64,000 bases of DNA. Source: Bathymodiolus brooksi. Its lineage: Eukaryota > Mollusca > Bivalvia > Mytilida > Modiolidae. Both the position numbers and the translations under genes were made by a program. Below the pieces are notes generated by a model. That model made no database searches, was not told the origin of the DNA, and worked only from the letters and a program-made list of their open reading frames with translations. The stretch is from positions 35,449,804 through 35,513,803 of the forward strand of contig OY804579.1 in assembly GCA_963680875.1 (NCBI GenBank), read 5' to 3'. This document shows positions 12,526 through 23,958 of this stretch, piece after piece. Each line of letters opens with the position of its first letter. The stretch's first letter is position 1.

Positions 12526-14699
12526 ATTACAGTTTCAAATACCAATCTGATAGGAAAGAAAGTTTTGAATTTTCTTCTTTCTGTATTAAACAGCGTATAT
12601 AGAGTATTGGGCTATCGCTACTCGGTTATGATTCGCGAATGTGTCATACAATTTAAATTAGAATACAAGTGCAAACAACCAATGAATTGTCTTTCCAGGT
12701 AAAAAAAGGTATAATAAATCATATGGTGTGCTTATGATAACCATTGAATAAAATATTCATCTTTATGTAGACTAGCACATATGGAGCTATTGGCTATTGT
12801 TTCTGTTCCGTACTGGTGTTCCTTTCCTGGTCGTATATCATTATGGCATGTTTATTAATTTTAATTGATTGTTCTCAATACAGAAATCAATTTCAAAGAA
12901 AACAAATTATATCAATATTTACTATGGCGTCTAAATCATTAATTTTATTTGTTTTGTGGTCGGACTAAAAATGGCAGTAGACAGATATTTTTCAAACTTG
13001 TCATAAATGTATTGTACAATGACTCATGCGTATGCTGCTACATTTGCTAATAAACATTTTCTATGAAAAGCATAACTTTTAACATAGCTTTATGTATATT
13101 GATACCACAAGCATTATATAGTGTACACAGATAAACCTCACATCAAGACATTCAACATTTCATTATACTAGACTCATCATAAAAAAATGCGAGGGATCCG
13201 AATGAGACATGACTAAGAGATACCTTCATTCGAAGGTCAATGAACCGGATATGACATCAATTGACATATATGGCAGTCGTATTATAAGAAAATATTCTTA
13301 AGCGCACGAGGTTATGGAATGGCTTTGTTAGAAGAGGTATGTAATTCTGGTATCTCTATGGTAGGATTAAACATGTTAGTGCAAATAGCTACCATATGGG
13401 ATGCCAATTATTAACCGGAAGTTGAGGCATTTTCTAGCATATTCTCTTGGATTGGAAAGATGTCGCATTTGGCTTGATAGCTTCTGTTTCTGGTACGTGT
13501 AGAATCCCAAAAAGGCTTAGCAGTATTATTCATTCAACATTTCTCTTGTCGAGTCGTTGTCGAAAGGGTTTATTTTGCTTTGTATATTAACTAAAAAGTT
13601 AGTCGTTTCTATAAGTTAGTTGTGTATATATTAAACCGGCAATGTATATATACATGTAATGACAATTGATTGTTTATGTCCGTATCTCCTCTATGGAGGC
13701 AGTATGGGATCGGAAGTGAATGTAGTTATTCGCACGCTTCTTGTGAGCTTATGCGAACTCAATGATTGTAGCTTTTGATTAGATCATCCACTGCAGTTAT
13801 CTTTCATTGAAAAGAGATAAGTGGAAGGGAAGTCCATATCTATGAAATATTAAAGATATTAGCAATGCAAATCCTTAATAAACATCAAATGCTTGTTACG
13901 CATGTACACTCTTTATTTTCAGAATACAGAAAACTCTTCTTTTTACCTTTCTACCTTATTAGCAAGGAGATACCTTGAAAAGAACAATACTGACACACCA
14001 AATTGACTTAAATAAGAAGGAAAAACTTTGAAATATTTAAAATATTTCACTTTCAGTAATGCGTATGCCATAAAACAACATGAACGATCTCGTGACGTCA
14101 CATCCGGTAACCATAACATTTGGCTATGTAATCAAGTAGTCAATATGAAATAATCAATGCATGACACATCCTTAGTTCTTTCGGTATACACTGAAACGTA
14201 TTCCAATCCCAAATAACGTTCAGTAGATATATATGGTATATTTGCTTTTTTGTCAATTTAGGTCGAAATCGATATAAAAAAATATTAATTCTTGTTTGAA
14301 ATATTAGCAAGTAATATATTCATATACAGCTTTGTCTGAGTTGATTTATTTTGATTGATGACATCAACTCAAAACGTCTCGTTACTTGTATAATTGTTCT
14401 GAGGAAATGTAAAATGATTGAAGATGGTTCAAGAACTGTAAAAGAAAATTGATGACGATACATAATCACAGCAGGGTTAGATGATGAAAATCATAATCAT
14501 GCCATAGATGAAATCAATTACATCAAAAATTACATTCCCCAAAATAAAGTAGAAAACATGTAGAAACTTGTTTTTTAAATAGGTCAAAACATAATAGTAC
14601 AGGGCTTTAATAGCCTCACTCACAAGGAGGAAAAGGCTTGAAAATACCAATAGGATCATCAGAAGCCGTGAATTGAAGAAGTTCGATAATACTCAGTAT
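12526..14699. other. AT-rich sequence, no supported feature
   Basis: Stops are dense on both strands. I see no gene, tandem array or strong inverted repeat. A short imperfect palindrome (TGAGTTGAT ... ATCAACTCA, 14,337-14,371) is too small to interpret. Confidence 0.5.
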
Positions 14700-14985
14700 T
14701 ACTGAGGGAGGAACTTTATTGGAGGAAGAAGAAGAAGGGCAGACAATATAATGGCCAAAAGAATAAAAAAAGAAATGATCTACAAAGCACTAGACAGAAA
14801 GCTAAAAAATTGAGCTACACGAATCCCACAAATGATAGGAGGTGAACGCAAATACTCCAGTGTCTGATACACCCGACGTGTTACTGTTAAGTGACACGAG
14901 TATAATCCGATACGGAAGACGTCTTGGGCAACAGTATGCGTCAATGAATACAAATAACAAATAAAACATGACCCCCTATACATAT
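14700..14985 (-). repeat. Fragment of a mussel-type dispersed repeat
   Basis: On the minus strand this resembles a very abundant bivalve repeat that I recognise from memory. The plus-strand landmarks AGCTACACGAATCCCACAAA, GGTGAACGC and ACACCCGACGTGTTACTG recur in altered form at 35,405, 47,150 and 48,225, and on the opposite strand at 36,090 and 50,570. The copy is diverged and I cannot assign a transposon class. An open frame at 14,780-14,983 lies inside it and is probably incidental. Confidence 0.5.
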
Positions 14986-15452
14986 ATATGGTATCATTTT
15001 AAGTTGCTGGATTGGTTATAATATACTGTCGTTAGAAATCAGATACCACAGGTTGCCGACACTAATTACTTTAACTCTTTAATCATTGTATATATAAACA
15101 CCATTTTTTGAAACGTCCGCCTGGCTAGGAAAAGATTTACACCAAATTACAGATAAGATAGTAGGCTTAGCTAAAATGTTTTATTTATGAGGTAGTTCCG
15201 TCAAGTCATCGGTACATCACAGTAATATATTAGACAAGTCTAATCAATATCATATTTGTTTATATCACTATGCTAATGTGAAAGTGATCATCCTGTATGC
15301 CATATATGTTTTGAACTCTATTTGTAGAAAAATTAGAATTCATAATTAGAATTACAAATTAAAATTACCACTTAGAATAAATCAATCTAAAGACAATAAT
15401 AGTCTGGTTATGTTTTCTGAAAATAGATCATTTACACGAAGAATGTACCTAA
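14986..15452. other. AT-rich sequence, no supported feature
   Basis: No gene or structured repeat seen on either strand. Confidence 0.5.
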
Positions 15453-15850
15453 TAAAAACGTAGATATCAAACTTAGCGCGCACAACGCGGTTCTGTAATA
15501 ACCTTCATCAGGTACGGCCAAAACAGACATATTCGAAAGTCAAATAATTTAAAAAGCATATACGAGCACAAAAACCAAAGGAACTTAAACAGCAAAGCCA
15601 AAACTATGTATGAGGAAGGAGAACCTTAGTTTTATTAAACAATAATTACATCACTTAGGAACTGTAAATTTCTATAAAAAAAATCAAAAAAATCGAATAA
15701 ACCATGTCAGAGATGTTATTGATAAACCATGCACTTCGGCAAGAACGGAATATTGGGTGCATGATACCCTTGAAGACCTTGAAGACCATTAGTCCACCAG
15801 CTGAGATATCGACCCAACTTTCTACTCCCATGAGAGTAGTTTACAACCCA
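15453..15850 (-). mobile_element. Hammerhead-associated dispersed family, near-complete copy
   Basis: One of the longest copies. Plus-strand order: AAAACGTAGATATC, the reversed hammerhead core, GAAAGTCAAATAATTTAAA, ACCAAAGGAACTTAAACAGC, GAGGAAGGAGAACCTTAG, AATAATTACATCACTTAGG, GAACTGTAAATTTC, then an inner segment ending near CAGCTGAGATATCGACCCAA. The inner segment is shared with copies at 30,333-30,800 and 41,970-42,300. Family length is at least about 400 bp. No coding capacity is seen. Confidence 0.8.
15475..15519 (-). ncRNA. Hammerhead-ribozyme-like motif, core damaged
   Basis: The minus strand has CCGTAC, CTGATGA, AGG-TTATT-ACA, GAACC, GC, GTT and GTGCGC. Stem I pairs well: five consecutive positions, one a G-U wobble. 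The GAAAC box is mutated to GAACC and the cleavage triplet to GTT. I infer a decayed ribozyme. Confidence 0.4.
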
Positions 15851-16012
15851 AAGTCAGGGATGTTATGTAACATTTAACAGCAATACATGAAAGTAATTGA
15901 AAATCCACAGAAAATTTCTAGTTTGCAGTTTGTCCGAGAAAATATATATAAGACAATAAACTCACAATCAACAAAACAGTAGAGGGGAAAGATGATTTGA
16001 TTTGATTTAATT

Positions 16013-16266
16013 TTTGGTGTTTATCGCCACTTTCAGCAATATTTCAGCTATATCATGGCGACCAGTTTTAGTGGTGGAAGAAGCCGGAGTACCCCGAGAA
16101 AACCACCGATCATGGGCAAGCAACTGGCAAACTTTATCACTTGCAGCTGCGAGTCGAGTGCATCCTTTTTTGTAATTTACAAAGCGAACCCACGTCGTAT
16201 TGGTGATAGGCTTGTATGAGTTGTTAGGTAATCCAACTACTTAACTCATTGAGTCACCCGGGCCCT
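16013..16266 (-). mobile_element. tRNA-derived SINE, subfamily I
   Basis: The plus strand starts with the 3' body (TTTATCGCCACTTTCAGC, CAATATTTCAGCTATATC, GTGGTGGAAGAAGCCGGAG) and ends with the reversed tRNA-like head. A B-box-like GGGTTCGC lies near 16,187 and an A-box-like region runs to the reversed end GGTGACTCAATGAG. Copies at 21,763 and 31,857 share the same head. The body resembles molluscan V-type or RUDI-like SINEs; that name is from memory. Confidence 0.85.
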
Positions 16267-16821
16267 CACAAATCTACGCGAATTCAATTACTGATCTTCA
16301 AAGAAAGGTGTATTCATCACCATGTTTCCCCCCAAGGTATAAATCACTCAGATTACAAGCATAAATCTGAACATGTAGTTTATTATGACCTTTCCTTTAT
16401 TTCTAATTACTTATTTGACAATGGCAGAATTTCAGGAAATACAAATTACACAAAAAAATAGTTGGAACAGATGATAATATCAATTAATATATTGTATTTT
16501 GATTTGGTCAGTAAATATAATTGTGCTCTCATAACGAACTATCCTCACTGGAAGAAATCTTGATCGAAGCTAAGAATATTTTTAGCCATTGATTTCACTG
16601 CCGAGATTGATGCAACATGGCTTAGTAATTTATCTTAACTATTTGTATGATCAAACTACCGTTATTTGTGTGTAAATGTGTAAATGACGAGCTGAGAAAT
16701 ATTTCTGACGATATATCAGTTTGTTTAAGGGAATCACGTCAATTAGGAAATGCGTCTTCGATTTCTGACGTTACCAATATAAAGAAGCTGTCGGGTAAAC
16801 CATCAATCTGGTTTACACACA
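16267..16821. other. AT-rich sequence, no supported gene
   Basis: Two short open frames (16,249-16,461 and 16,647-16,841, plus strand) overlap SINE edges and have no recognisable domain. Nothing else seen. Confidence 0.5.
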
Positions 16822-17062
16822 AGAGGTCGTCATGGTCGTGATCGTATGGTAGTTGGATTTACAAATACCTCTGTAATCTATGCCTATAACCACTAAAGTT
16901 ATGAGTGGGATGTACTCGATACAACATTATGTGATAAGGCTTGTCAGTGACTTGCGGCAGGTCAGTGGTTTTATCTGGGTACTCCAGTTTCTCCACGAAT
17001 AAAACTGACCGCCACGATATAGCCGACATATTGTTGAGAGTGGCGTTAAACACCCTAACCTT
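16822..17062 (+). mobile_element. tRNA-derived SINE, subfamily II
   Basis: The head comes first: GGTCGTGATCGTATGGTAGT with an A-box-like TATGGTAGTTGG. A decayed B-box region follows, then the body (GTACTCGATACAACATTATG, GTCAGTGACTTGCGGCAGG, AAACTGACCGCCACGATATA) and the end TGGCGTTAAACACC. It is inverted relative to the subfamily I copy 550 bp upstream. Confidence 0.85.
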
Positions 17063-17440
17063 AGCCTCTAGTTTGCATATAGAAATTACAATTCACATAG
17101 ATGAACTGTAGATTTTTGTTTTTGTGTCATCTGAATAAAGGCCATGTGACCGCTAGCCATCTTGTGGTGGTATCTGTCGCCTTTCGTCCGTCATCGTCAT
17201 TAGCTTTTGACATATTAATTTTTGTCCTCTGATACAGATGGGACAAATTAAACAGAACTTATGTGGGTGGGGTCGGGGGTCCGAGAGTGGTCTCCATTCA
17301 AAATTATATAGGACATCTGTTAAAATATATTATTAAATGGTTACGACTTCAAAATTGTAAGACAGAAAAGGCTCAAGTTTAAATTAAAGTGGCATGAAAG
17401 TGAGTTTTTAACATGTTTGCTAGTTTTTGTATTATATTTA
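17063..17440. other. AT-rich sequence with one G-rich patch
   Basis: A short G-rich patch, GTGGGTGGGGTCGGGGGTCC near 17,262-17,281, could form a G-quadruplex. Otherwise no feature seen. Confidence 0.45.
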
Positions 17441-18238
17441 AGAATTGAATGCATTTTTTTGTGGTTGTATTGGCGTATAATTACATTACTTCAGTTTTTC
17501 ATTAAAATGTTACAATGTGATTGGTTATGAAGTGGTCACATGATTATAAAAGTGATGTTTCATATCCCAATGAAACTCAAATCCGAACTTGCACGTGCCT
17601 CCATGACTACGTCAGATGTAAACAATCAATGGCGTAGTAATTTCCAACAGCAAATAATCAACACAAATAAAATTCACAACGAAAAATTCAACTATATTAA
17701 ATTTTGGTGTGATTTAAATATAATTATAAGAATTGAATGCATTCTTTTGAAGCTTCATTGGGGTATGAAAGCGTTGATCGAACTACATTTTCAACATGAA
17801 CGCTACCGCGCTTCATTGAAAATGTACTTCGGTCATCGCTTTCATACCCCAATGAAACTTCAAAAGAATGCATTCAATTCCTAAGTAAAAGCGTGGACCG
17901 AAGCACATTTTGTATTACAAAAAATGTGCCTCGGTCCACGCTTTTACACGCCTATAAAACTACAAAAAAAATGCATTCAATTCTTATAATTACATTTAAA
18001 TCACACTAAAATTTAATATAGTTGAACTTTTCATTGTGAATTTTATTTGTGTTAAGATTATTTGCTGTTGAAAATTACTACGCCATTGATTGTTTACATA
18101 TGACGTCGTCATGGAGACACGTGCAAGTTCGGGTTTGAGTTTTATTGGGATGTAAAACATCTCTTTTATAATCATGTGACCACTTCATAACCAATCATAT
18201 TGTAACATTTCAATGAAAAACGGAAGTAATGTAATTAT
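17441..18238. mobile_element. Foldback element with nested inverted repeats
   Basis: Long arms at 17,478-17,743 and 17,970-18,238 are reverse complements with scattered mismatches. Shared landmarks are TAATTACATTACTTC, GAAGTGGTCACATGATTATA and CAATCAATGGCGTAGTAATT. Between them lie two further hairpins: 17,731-17,880 (arms start GAATTGAATGCATTCTTTTG) and 17,886-17,946 (arms AAAAGCGTGGACCGAAGCAC and its reverse complement). GAATTGAATGCATT or its complement occurs at 17,443, 17,731, 17,867 and 17,971, so the same end module is used several times. This fits a foldback or multi-TIR MITE. A 114-codon frame at 17,540-17,884 is incidental. Confidence 0.85.
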
Positions 18239-18839
18239 GAATTATACAGATTCAAATTTGTTCTATTTCAACTAAAATCATGTAACAATCTCTTAAACAG
18301 CACTGTCTTATCAAGCCAAACTTTCAACACTGTGTTTAACATCCCCCGCTTATTAAAACAGAAATGTAATTATCTGAAATTATGCTGTAACTTCATTATA
18401 ATGAGTTGTTTAACATTAGTCTTATTCTGACCAAAAAAAAAAGATGAAATTATATTATTTTCTTCAATCATGGGTGGCTTGGATAGTTCCTGGTTGTTCC
18501 CTTTCAAAATATTATCTGCCAAATAAACATTCCATCCAAGATGGCTACAGTTACTAAAAATGGAACTATCTTCAGAGGGTAAAATATTTACATGTAAGGC
18601 TTGATTTGTATTTCGTGCTAAATCATTCATTGACAGCTGTTACTGTGCATGTTATTTAACAAATTAAATATGTTGCACCTTTTGTATATAATTTCTACTT
18701 ATAAATTCTACAGCTGTTGATTTATTATGCTGTGCAACATTTCTGGACGTATTATGTTTATTGAATGTCTTTTTTTTAATTTATGCTGAGGTCTTACGTT
18801 AAGCTTCAACAATCATATGTTTATATAATTCACAGCGTA
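18239..18839. other. AT-rich sequence, no supported feature
   Basis: A minus-strand 86-codon open frame at 18,370-18,630 has no recognisable domain and I do not call it a gene. Nothing else seen. Confidence 0.45.
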
Positions 18840-19320
18840 GCCACAGTCGTACGATTGCTGAGTTTATGCCTACCTTTGTAATCAGTACCTATCATCAGTG
18901 GCGTATCTAGGGTATGGCAGGTAGGGCACGTGCCCTGGGCGCCACTTGAAGGAGGCGCCACTGGGCGTTTTTATTAACATTTTAGCGCCTAATGTTCCTA
19001 TATGAGAATGTCCTAAAAACAATTTCTAAAATACATTTCTTGAAGTAATTTGCAAAAACCATGTAGTATATTCAGACAGGAATATCTGGAGAAACTATTA
19101 TTGTTATTAAATTATAAATTTAAAACGCAATTTGAGTTCTTGCCATAGGCGCTATTTTCCGTAGATACGCCCCTGCCTATCATAAGACCTGAGTTCGATT
19201 CTCGTCTGTGGAAAAGATGGGTATAATTCCATTTTGGTTAGGTGGCATCAACATACGTAATCAGTTAATATCTCGATACCTGAGATAGTGTTGAAAGTGT
19301 TGTTGAACCCATAACCTCTT
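18840..19320 (+). mobile_element. Diverged tRNA-headed SINE, split by a hAT-type MITE
   Basis: Left of the MITE is a SINE head (GCCACAGTCGTACGATTGCT, TGTAATCAGTACCTATCAT). Right of it the same element resumes with a B-box (TGAGTTCGATTCTCG) and an end resembling the SINE tail (GATAGTGTTGAAAGTGTTG). The order matches the subfamily II head CAATCAGTGCCTATCA and its B-box. The body between B-box and tail is much shorter than in the other copies, so this is an old or deleted subfamily member. Confidence 0.65.
18896..19175. mobile_element. 280-bp hAT-type MITE with perfect 8-bp target duplication
   Basis: The left end reads CAGTGGCGTATCTAGG and the right end, reversed, CAGGGGCGTATCTACGG. These are terminal inverted repeats of the hAT style. 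The element is flanked by CCTATCAT at 18,888-18,895 and again at 19,176-19,183, a perfect 8-bp target-site duplication as expected for hAT transposases. It has no coding capacity, so it would have needed a transposase elsewhere in the genome. A short GC-rich hairpin region (GGGCGCCACT ... GGCGCCACTG) lies inside the left end. Confidence 0.9.
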
Positions 19321-21658
19321 GATTTTAATTGAGGAATTTCCTTTTTATATATAAATTGTTTGATAGATCGGTTCTTGATTTGTACCACAACATAATATAT
19401 TTTTATAATGAGACTTCAGCATCATCACAGAAAAGGATCATTTAACAGAATGAATCGAGAACCTTTTAGTCAAGGACAGGGAACATTTAGCAACGACAAC
19501 AGTCAGTGATTTCGTATGGTTTAATGGACTCACGAATAAGGACATATCATCCCTTGAAAGGACGTCACAACAATCACCAGAATCGGGAATGATGTTGTCA
19601 ATGATCTACGATAAATTCAAATTGGTTTGTAACTACTAATTCCCAGTGTCAGAAACCATCCATGTTTATGACAGCTAAATAGAAGACCAACCTTTTAACC
19701 CAATACATTCGGAAATACCCGTCTGGTCAGTCAAACGCAATGAACTCTCTCCAATTAATAAAAGATCCGAAAAAGAAAGCATCTGTTGACAATTTATATA
19801 TATTTTTTTAAATATTTTTCCTACATAGGGTCATGTTAAATAAAGGGTGCATTTTATATTCGCCAATACTAAAGTGTTTTAATGATCATATCTATTGTTT
19901 TGCTATGCTATTATTAATTTATATATCAACAAACAAAATGACTATCACAACAGAAATACATCCGGTTCATTCCTCCTATGAACACACCAGAAACCAAAAA
20001 CAATTACTGAAAATAGAAACAAACTAAATATTATTCATGTGTGAACTTGGTTGGAAATATCACTTCCATTATTGAAGACCTTAGCTAAGCGAAGAAGCAA
20101 AATCATGAAAAGTTGTCGTTTTATGATCACTTCAATGATAACGTCGAGAATAAAAGCAGAGCCACCTTGTACAATACTAAAGAACCGGAAGTCATGCTCG
20201 GAGAGGGTTATGACTTTCTCAATAAACCCAATTATTGTCAACAACTGACAATTTATCTTTGAACGTCATAGTACAAAACAGTACAATGAAAACGAAAAAT
20301 GAGTTTTAAAAATAGATATTATGTTTTTTAGCCTTTGGTGAATTATCTGTAGAATATAAATGAGATTACTAGCATTAAGAATTAACTTTTCCATTGAAAA
20401 TCGATGAAAATAAACAGAACTTAAGCAAGTTGTTCCACTGTTATTTTTTTTTATAGCTATAGTGGGGATTACAAGCGATTTACCCGACAATTTACTGCAA
20501 CAAAACCAATTAAACGGTGAAATAAACTATCAACATTCCAGAAAAAACTCAAATTACAAAGTTACCAAGAGGAATTAATGAAGCTATTCATTTTAAAAGT
20601 TGATTTTGTTTAATTACAGTCTCATTTTTCATCTACTGACGCGGTTCTGTTTGATTAAATCTTAGCATGATAGAAAATAAAGCCATGGAAATGAAGAGAA
20701 GGATACAAACATAGCATTAGAAAGTGCAGATTTCAAATAATTCAAGATAACCATGAGAATGACACTAAGTACAATTAGGTGGGCGTCCATTAATTACCAC
20801 ATGGCTATGTTATGGGAAATTGCTATGTAGAAGTTCTATAAAAAAATAAAGATGAATTACATTAAATCTATTATAATAAGGGATAACGTCCATAATGTAT
20901 TTTGAGGAGAAATAAATTAAACTAGTGTATAAAAATTATGACGATGACGACGAACGCTCGCATTCGGAAGCATGATGTATTCCATACTGTGGAAAGTGTT
21001 ATGTATCCGAAATTCTATATAATTACAAATATAGAATCATGTATCGAGTATTTGCTTGCAGTTTTTATTATCTGTTGTTAGCGTCCTCGTCCTTGTGTGG
21101 TGAACACTTCACCATACGACATTATCTTTCATGCCTTTGAATTTTCTGAATAAGCAACTTTCACAAGAGAATCAATGTAATCGAATGTAAGAGAATCATA
21201 TATGTCAACAGGTAACTTGTAAAGCTAAAGGATTATCACGATTGACCTTCATGTCGTAGTGAAAACTGAATGGTACATATTGGCTTAATGACGAATAAAT
21301 GAAATAACCTAATCTAAACATAATTTACACTTAAATATTTCATCAATCTTTAAGAAATTAATGGGAAATAGGAATAATGTAATATTCAAACAAACTAAAT
21401 GAAATGAACAATGTACAGCAAAATATTCAAGCTTAATCAAGATTTTAACCATCCATATGCATGAAAAGTAAAGATTTATCATTTCTTGTTACACCTTTAT
21501 GCGTTCTTAAACAATGTAATTCTCATACAGATTAATACGCGATGAGGCTCATTTGTTATAATTAAATGACATGTCAAATGGCATATAGAAATTAAAATAA
21601 TGACTTATGCAATGAAAATGAAATTGTTGCAAGAAAAAAACCCAATAGTTATGCTACT
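19321..21658. other. AT-rich sequence, no supported feature
   Basis: Several open frames of 64-74 codons occur on both strands (for example overlapping frames at 20,035-20,248). None has a recognisable domain and they look like chance. No tandem or inverted repeat stood out. Confidence 0.5.
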
Positions 21659-21762
21659 CTTGTAACAAACCCGGTGATAAATTATGAAGGAGGAAAGGAC
21701 AGGATTGTGATGGCGACAAATATGCGTTTCAGAATTTTTTTTTTCCTTTTTTTTTTATATTT

Positions 21763-21981
21763 GATGTTTTTAACGCCACTTTCAGCAATATTTCAGCTAT
21801 ATCATGGCGACCAATTTTATTGGTGGAAGAAGCCGGAGTATCCGGAGAGAACCATCGACCATGGGCAAGCAACTGGTAAACTTTATCACTTGCGGCTGTG
21901 AGTCAGCCGGGCGCGAACCCACGCCGTATTGGTGATAGGCTTATATGAGTTGTTAGGTAACTCATTGAGCCACGGTACACT
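21763..21981 (-). mobile_element. tRNA-derived SINE, subfamily I
   Basis: The plus strand reads the body first (TTTAACGCCACTTTCAGC, GGCGACCAATTTTATTGG) and the reversed head last (GCGCGAACCCACGCCGTATT, AACTCATTGAGCCACGG). It is slightly shorter than the copies at 16,013 and 31,857 because of a deletion just before the B-box. Confidence 0.85.
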
Positions 21982-22004
21982 CAAAGACAAATAATCTAAA
22001 ATTA

Positions 22005-22155
22005 TATGGAGCAAGAAAACCAAAGGGTCTAAACAGGATAGACGTCATCGGTTAAGGTCACTAATGCTTGAGGCAGGAAAACCTTAGTTCTAATAATTAT
22101 TACATTATTTAGGAACTGCGTCGTTCGATAATGATATATCAGGTAAATCAATGGC
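22005..22155 (-). mobile_element. Hammerhead-associated family, internal fragment without the ribozyme end
   Basis: It contains GAGCAAGAAAACCAAAGGG, TCTAAACAGGATAGACGTCA, AAAACCTTAGTTCTAATAAT and TTTAGGAACTGCG, in the same order as the longer copies. This fragment preserves the segment that became the 28-bp array at 25,524. Confidence 0.75.
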
Positions 22156-22455
22156 GACCGCAAAGCTGTCGAAGTGATAGACTGCAACTTAGTCTTTAGG
22201 AACCTCAGTTCAGTAGATTCCTCGTTAGCTGCAACATCTATCAAGGATATCACAATAGAAGCAACAATTTTTGGAATATCGTATCAACTTAGAGATATAT
22301 ATTCCATATACAAGTGCCGCTGGAATTATGCTACATATAAATGGAAAGTTCACAGTGAGAAAATTGAAATAATCTTATTTATAGTAAAGTTTCGTTCTTT
22401 AGCATCACTAAAGATAACCATACATATCTTTGTAACGGTTTATAACATTTCATGA

Positions 22456-22818
22456 AATTAAGTATCTATCAAAAAGGAGAATCTTAAATATAAAGCGCTT
22501 TACAAACCAAAATGCTTCGACAAATGTATTGATTGATCATTTTTTTTAAATAAAGACTCATGCTTACATTTTTATGTCTTTAAAATGTCAATTGTTTTAG
22601 ATTGACAGAGGAGTGGTTCGTGTTTCTTTGGTTGCTTACATTGACGCACATTAATATTCCCAATCAATAGGATTAAGACAATTCCATTTTTGAAATATTT
22701 AATCAAATATTTAATATTTTAATCATCTGATATTTTAAGAGTATTTGCTTCAATTTCCAAGAGGTAATTCATAACTTTATTCTCTGTGTTGTTCATAGAG
22801 TGTCTCATTTCTGAAACT
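22456..22818. other. AT-rich sequence, no supported feature
   Basis: Nothing recognised on either strand. Confidence 0.5.
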
Positions 22819-23073
22819 GAGGCCGTCGTGGTCGTATTCATATGGTAGTTGGATTTAAAGCTACATATGCAATCAGTGCCTATCAAATGTTGTGGGTTCG
22901 AACTCCGTTTATGGTGAAGTGTACTCGATACAACATTATGTGATAATCTTTGGCAGTGACTTGCCGCAGGTCGCTGGTTTTTCCGGGTACACCGGATTCC
23001 TCCACCAATAAAACTGACCACTACGATATAACTGAAATGTTGTTTAAAGTGGCGCTTAACACCATAATTTTTA
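22819..23073 (+). mobile_element. tRNA-derived SINE, subfamily II, complete-looking
   Basis: A-box-like TATGGTAGTTGG and B-box GGGTTCGAACTCC are both present. They are followed by the body (GTACTCGATACAACATTATG, CCACCAATAAAACTGACC) and the end GTGGCGCTTAACACC. It is one of the two copies with the best-preserved promoter boxes, with that at 39,774. Confidence 0.88.
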
Positions 23074-23402
23074 CCCCTAATTATGAAACTGAGAATATTA
23101 ACATCAGCAAGGGATACTAAAAAAGAACATTTAAAACTCCACCATTAAAGATTGTTTGTCCTTATCAATCCAGGAAAGGTGAAAAGCTGTTTCTTTTCTT
23201 TCTGATGGATCTCGTTTATTAGATTTGGTTTCAATGTTATGAAGTATTAGAAAATGTTTTTGTCAACTGGAAATATTAAATCCTATATTTCCAGCAATCA
23301 CACATTGAACAAAATAAATAATCAATATAAATACCATTGAAGTATATCCTAGAATCAAACGAACATGTTAGCTTTCTTGTACTCTGTACTTGTCTAAATA
23401 AG
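23074..23402. other. AT-rich sequence, no supported feature
   Basis: Nothing recognised. Confidence 0.5.
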
Positions 23403-23620
23403 TCTTGATGATGTACTGGTTAGCAGGCTCGCCTCACGAGTGTGGAAGAATCCTTCTCAGTTCAAACAAAAGACTATAAAAGTGACGTATCTACTCTTCT
23501 GCTCAGCACACATCATTAAGGAATAAAGACTGATTGGCTAGATGTATTCTGATGGAGCAACAACATGTGTACTGTTATCTCAGCGTGCTGGCGCTATAAA
23601 ACCAACTGTACAAAGCAAGA
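23403..23620 (+). mobile_element. Possible second type of tRNA-derived SINE
   Basis: A tRNA-like head has GTACTGGTTAGCAGGCTCGC (A-box-like TGGTTAGCAGG), then CTCACGAGTGTGG and a decayed B-box CAGTTCAAAC. The following part, AATAAAGACTGATTGGCTAG ... CTCAGCGTGCTGGCGCTATA, has the wording of a molluscan SINE body as I recall it. There is a single copy in the window, so the boundaries are approximate. A true tRNA gene is unlikely because the arms do not fold cleanly. Confidence 0.5.
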
Positions 23621-23714
23621 AACACTACCTCATCAAATAAGTACCGTGAAATAGATGAAACATGGCCTTGCATAACAATCACTTGCTATTGATTTTTTAT
23701 TGGTTTCGTTGGTT

Positions 23715-23958
23715 TATGGTGCTTAACGCCACTTTCAACACTATTTGAGATATATCGTGGTGGTCAGTATTATTGGTGGAGGAAACCGGAGTACCCGGAA
23801 AAAAATCACAGACCTGTCTCAAGTCACTGACAAATTGTATCACATAATATTGTATAGAGTACACCTCGCCATCAACGAGGTTCGAACGCACAACTTTAGT
23901 GGTGATAGGCACTGATTGCACAGATAGTTGTTTATCCGACTAGAGCATGACGGTCCCT
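23715..23958 (-). mobile_element. tRNA-derived SINE, subfamily II
   Basis: Body first on the plus strand (CTTAACGCCACTTTCAAC, GGTGGAGGAAACCGGAGTAC), then a reversed B-box (GAGGTTCGAAC) and head (GTGATAGGCACTGATTGC). It is inverted relative to the copy at 22,819, about 640 bp away. Confidence 0.85.

Larger units (their letters stand above)
21659..22455 (+). repeat. Bivalve dispersed repeat, split by two later insertions
   Basis: The left piece (21,659-21,730) contains ACAAACCCGGTGATAAATTA and AAGGACAGGATTGTGATGGC. The right piece (about 22,180-22,455) contains ATATCGTATCAACTTAGAGA, CAAGTGCCGCTGGAATTATG and AAATGGAAAGTTCACA. I recognise both from one common mussel repeat. A subfamily I SINE and a hammerhead-family fragment lie between them. 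Open frames at 21,674-21,901 and 22,174-22,455 may be relics of the repeat but show no known domain. Confidence 0.6.

Noticed and set aside
22819..22920. Functional tRNA genes at SINE heads
   Set aside because: A- and B-box motifs are present, but the acceptor and anticodon stems do not fold properly and a common SINE body follows.
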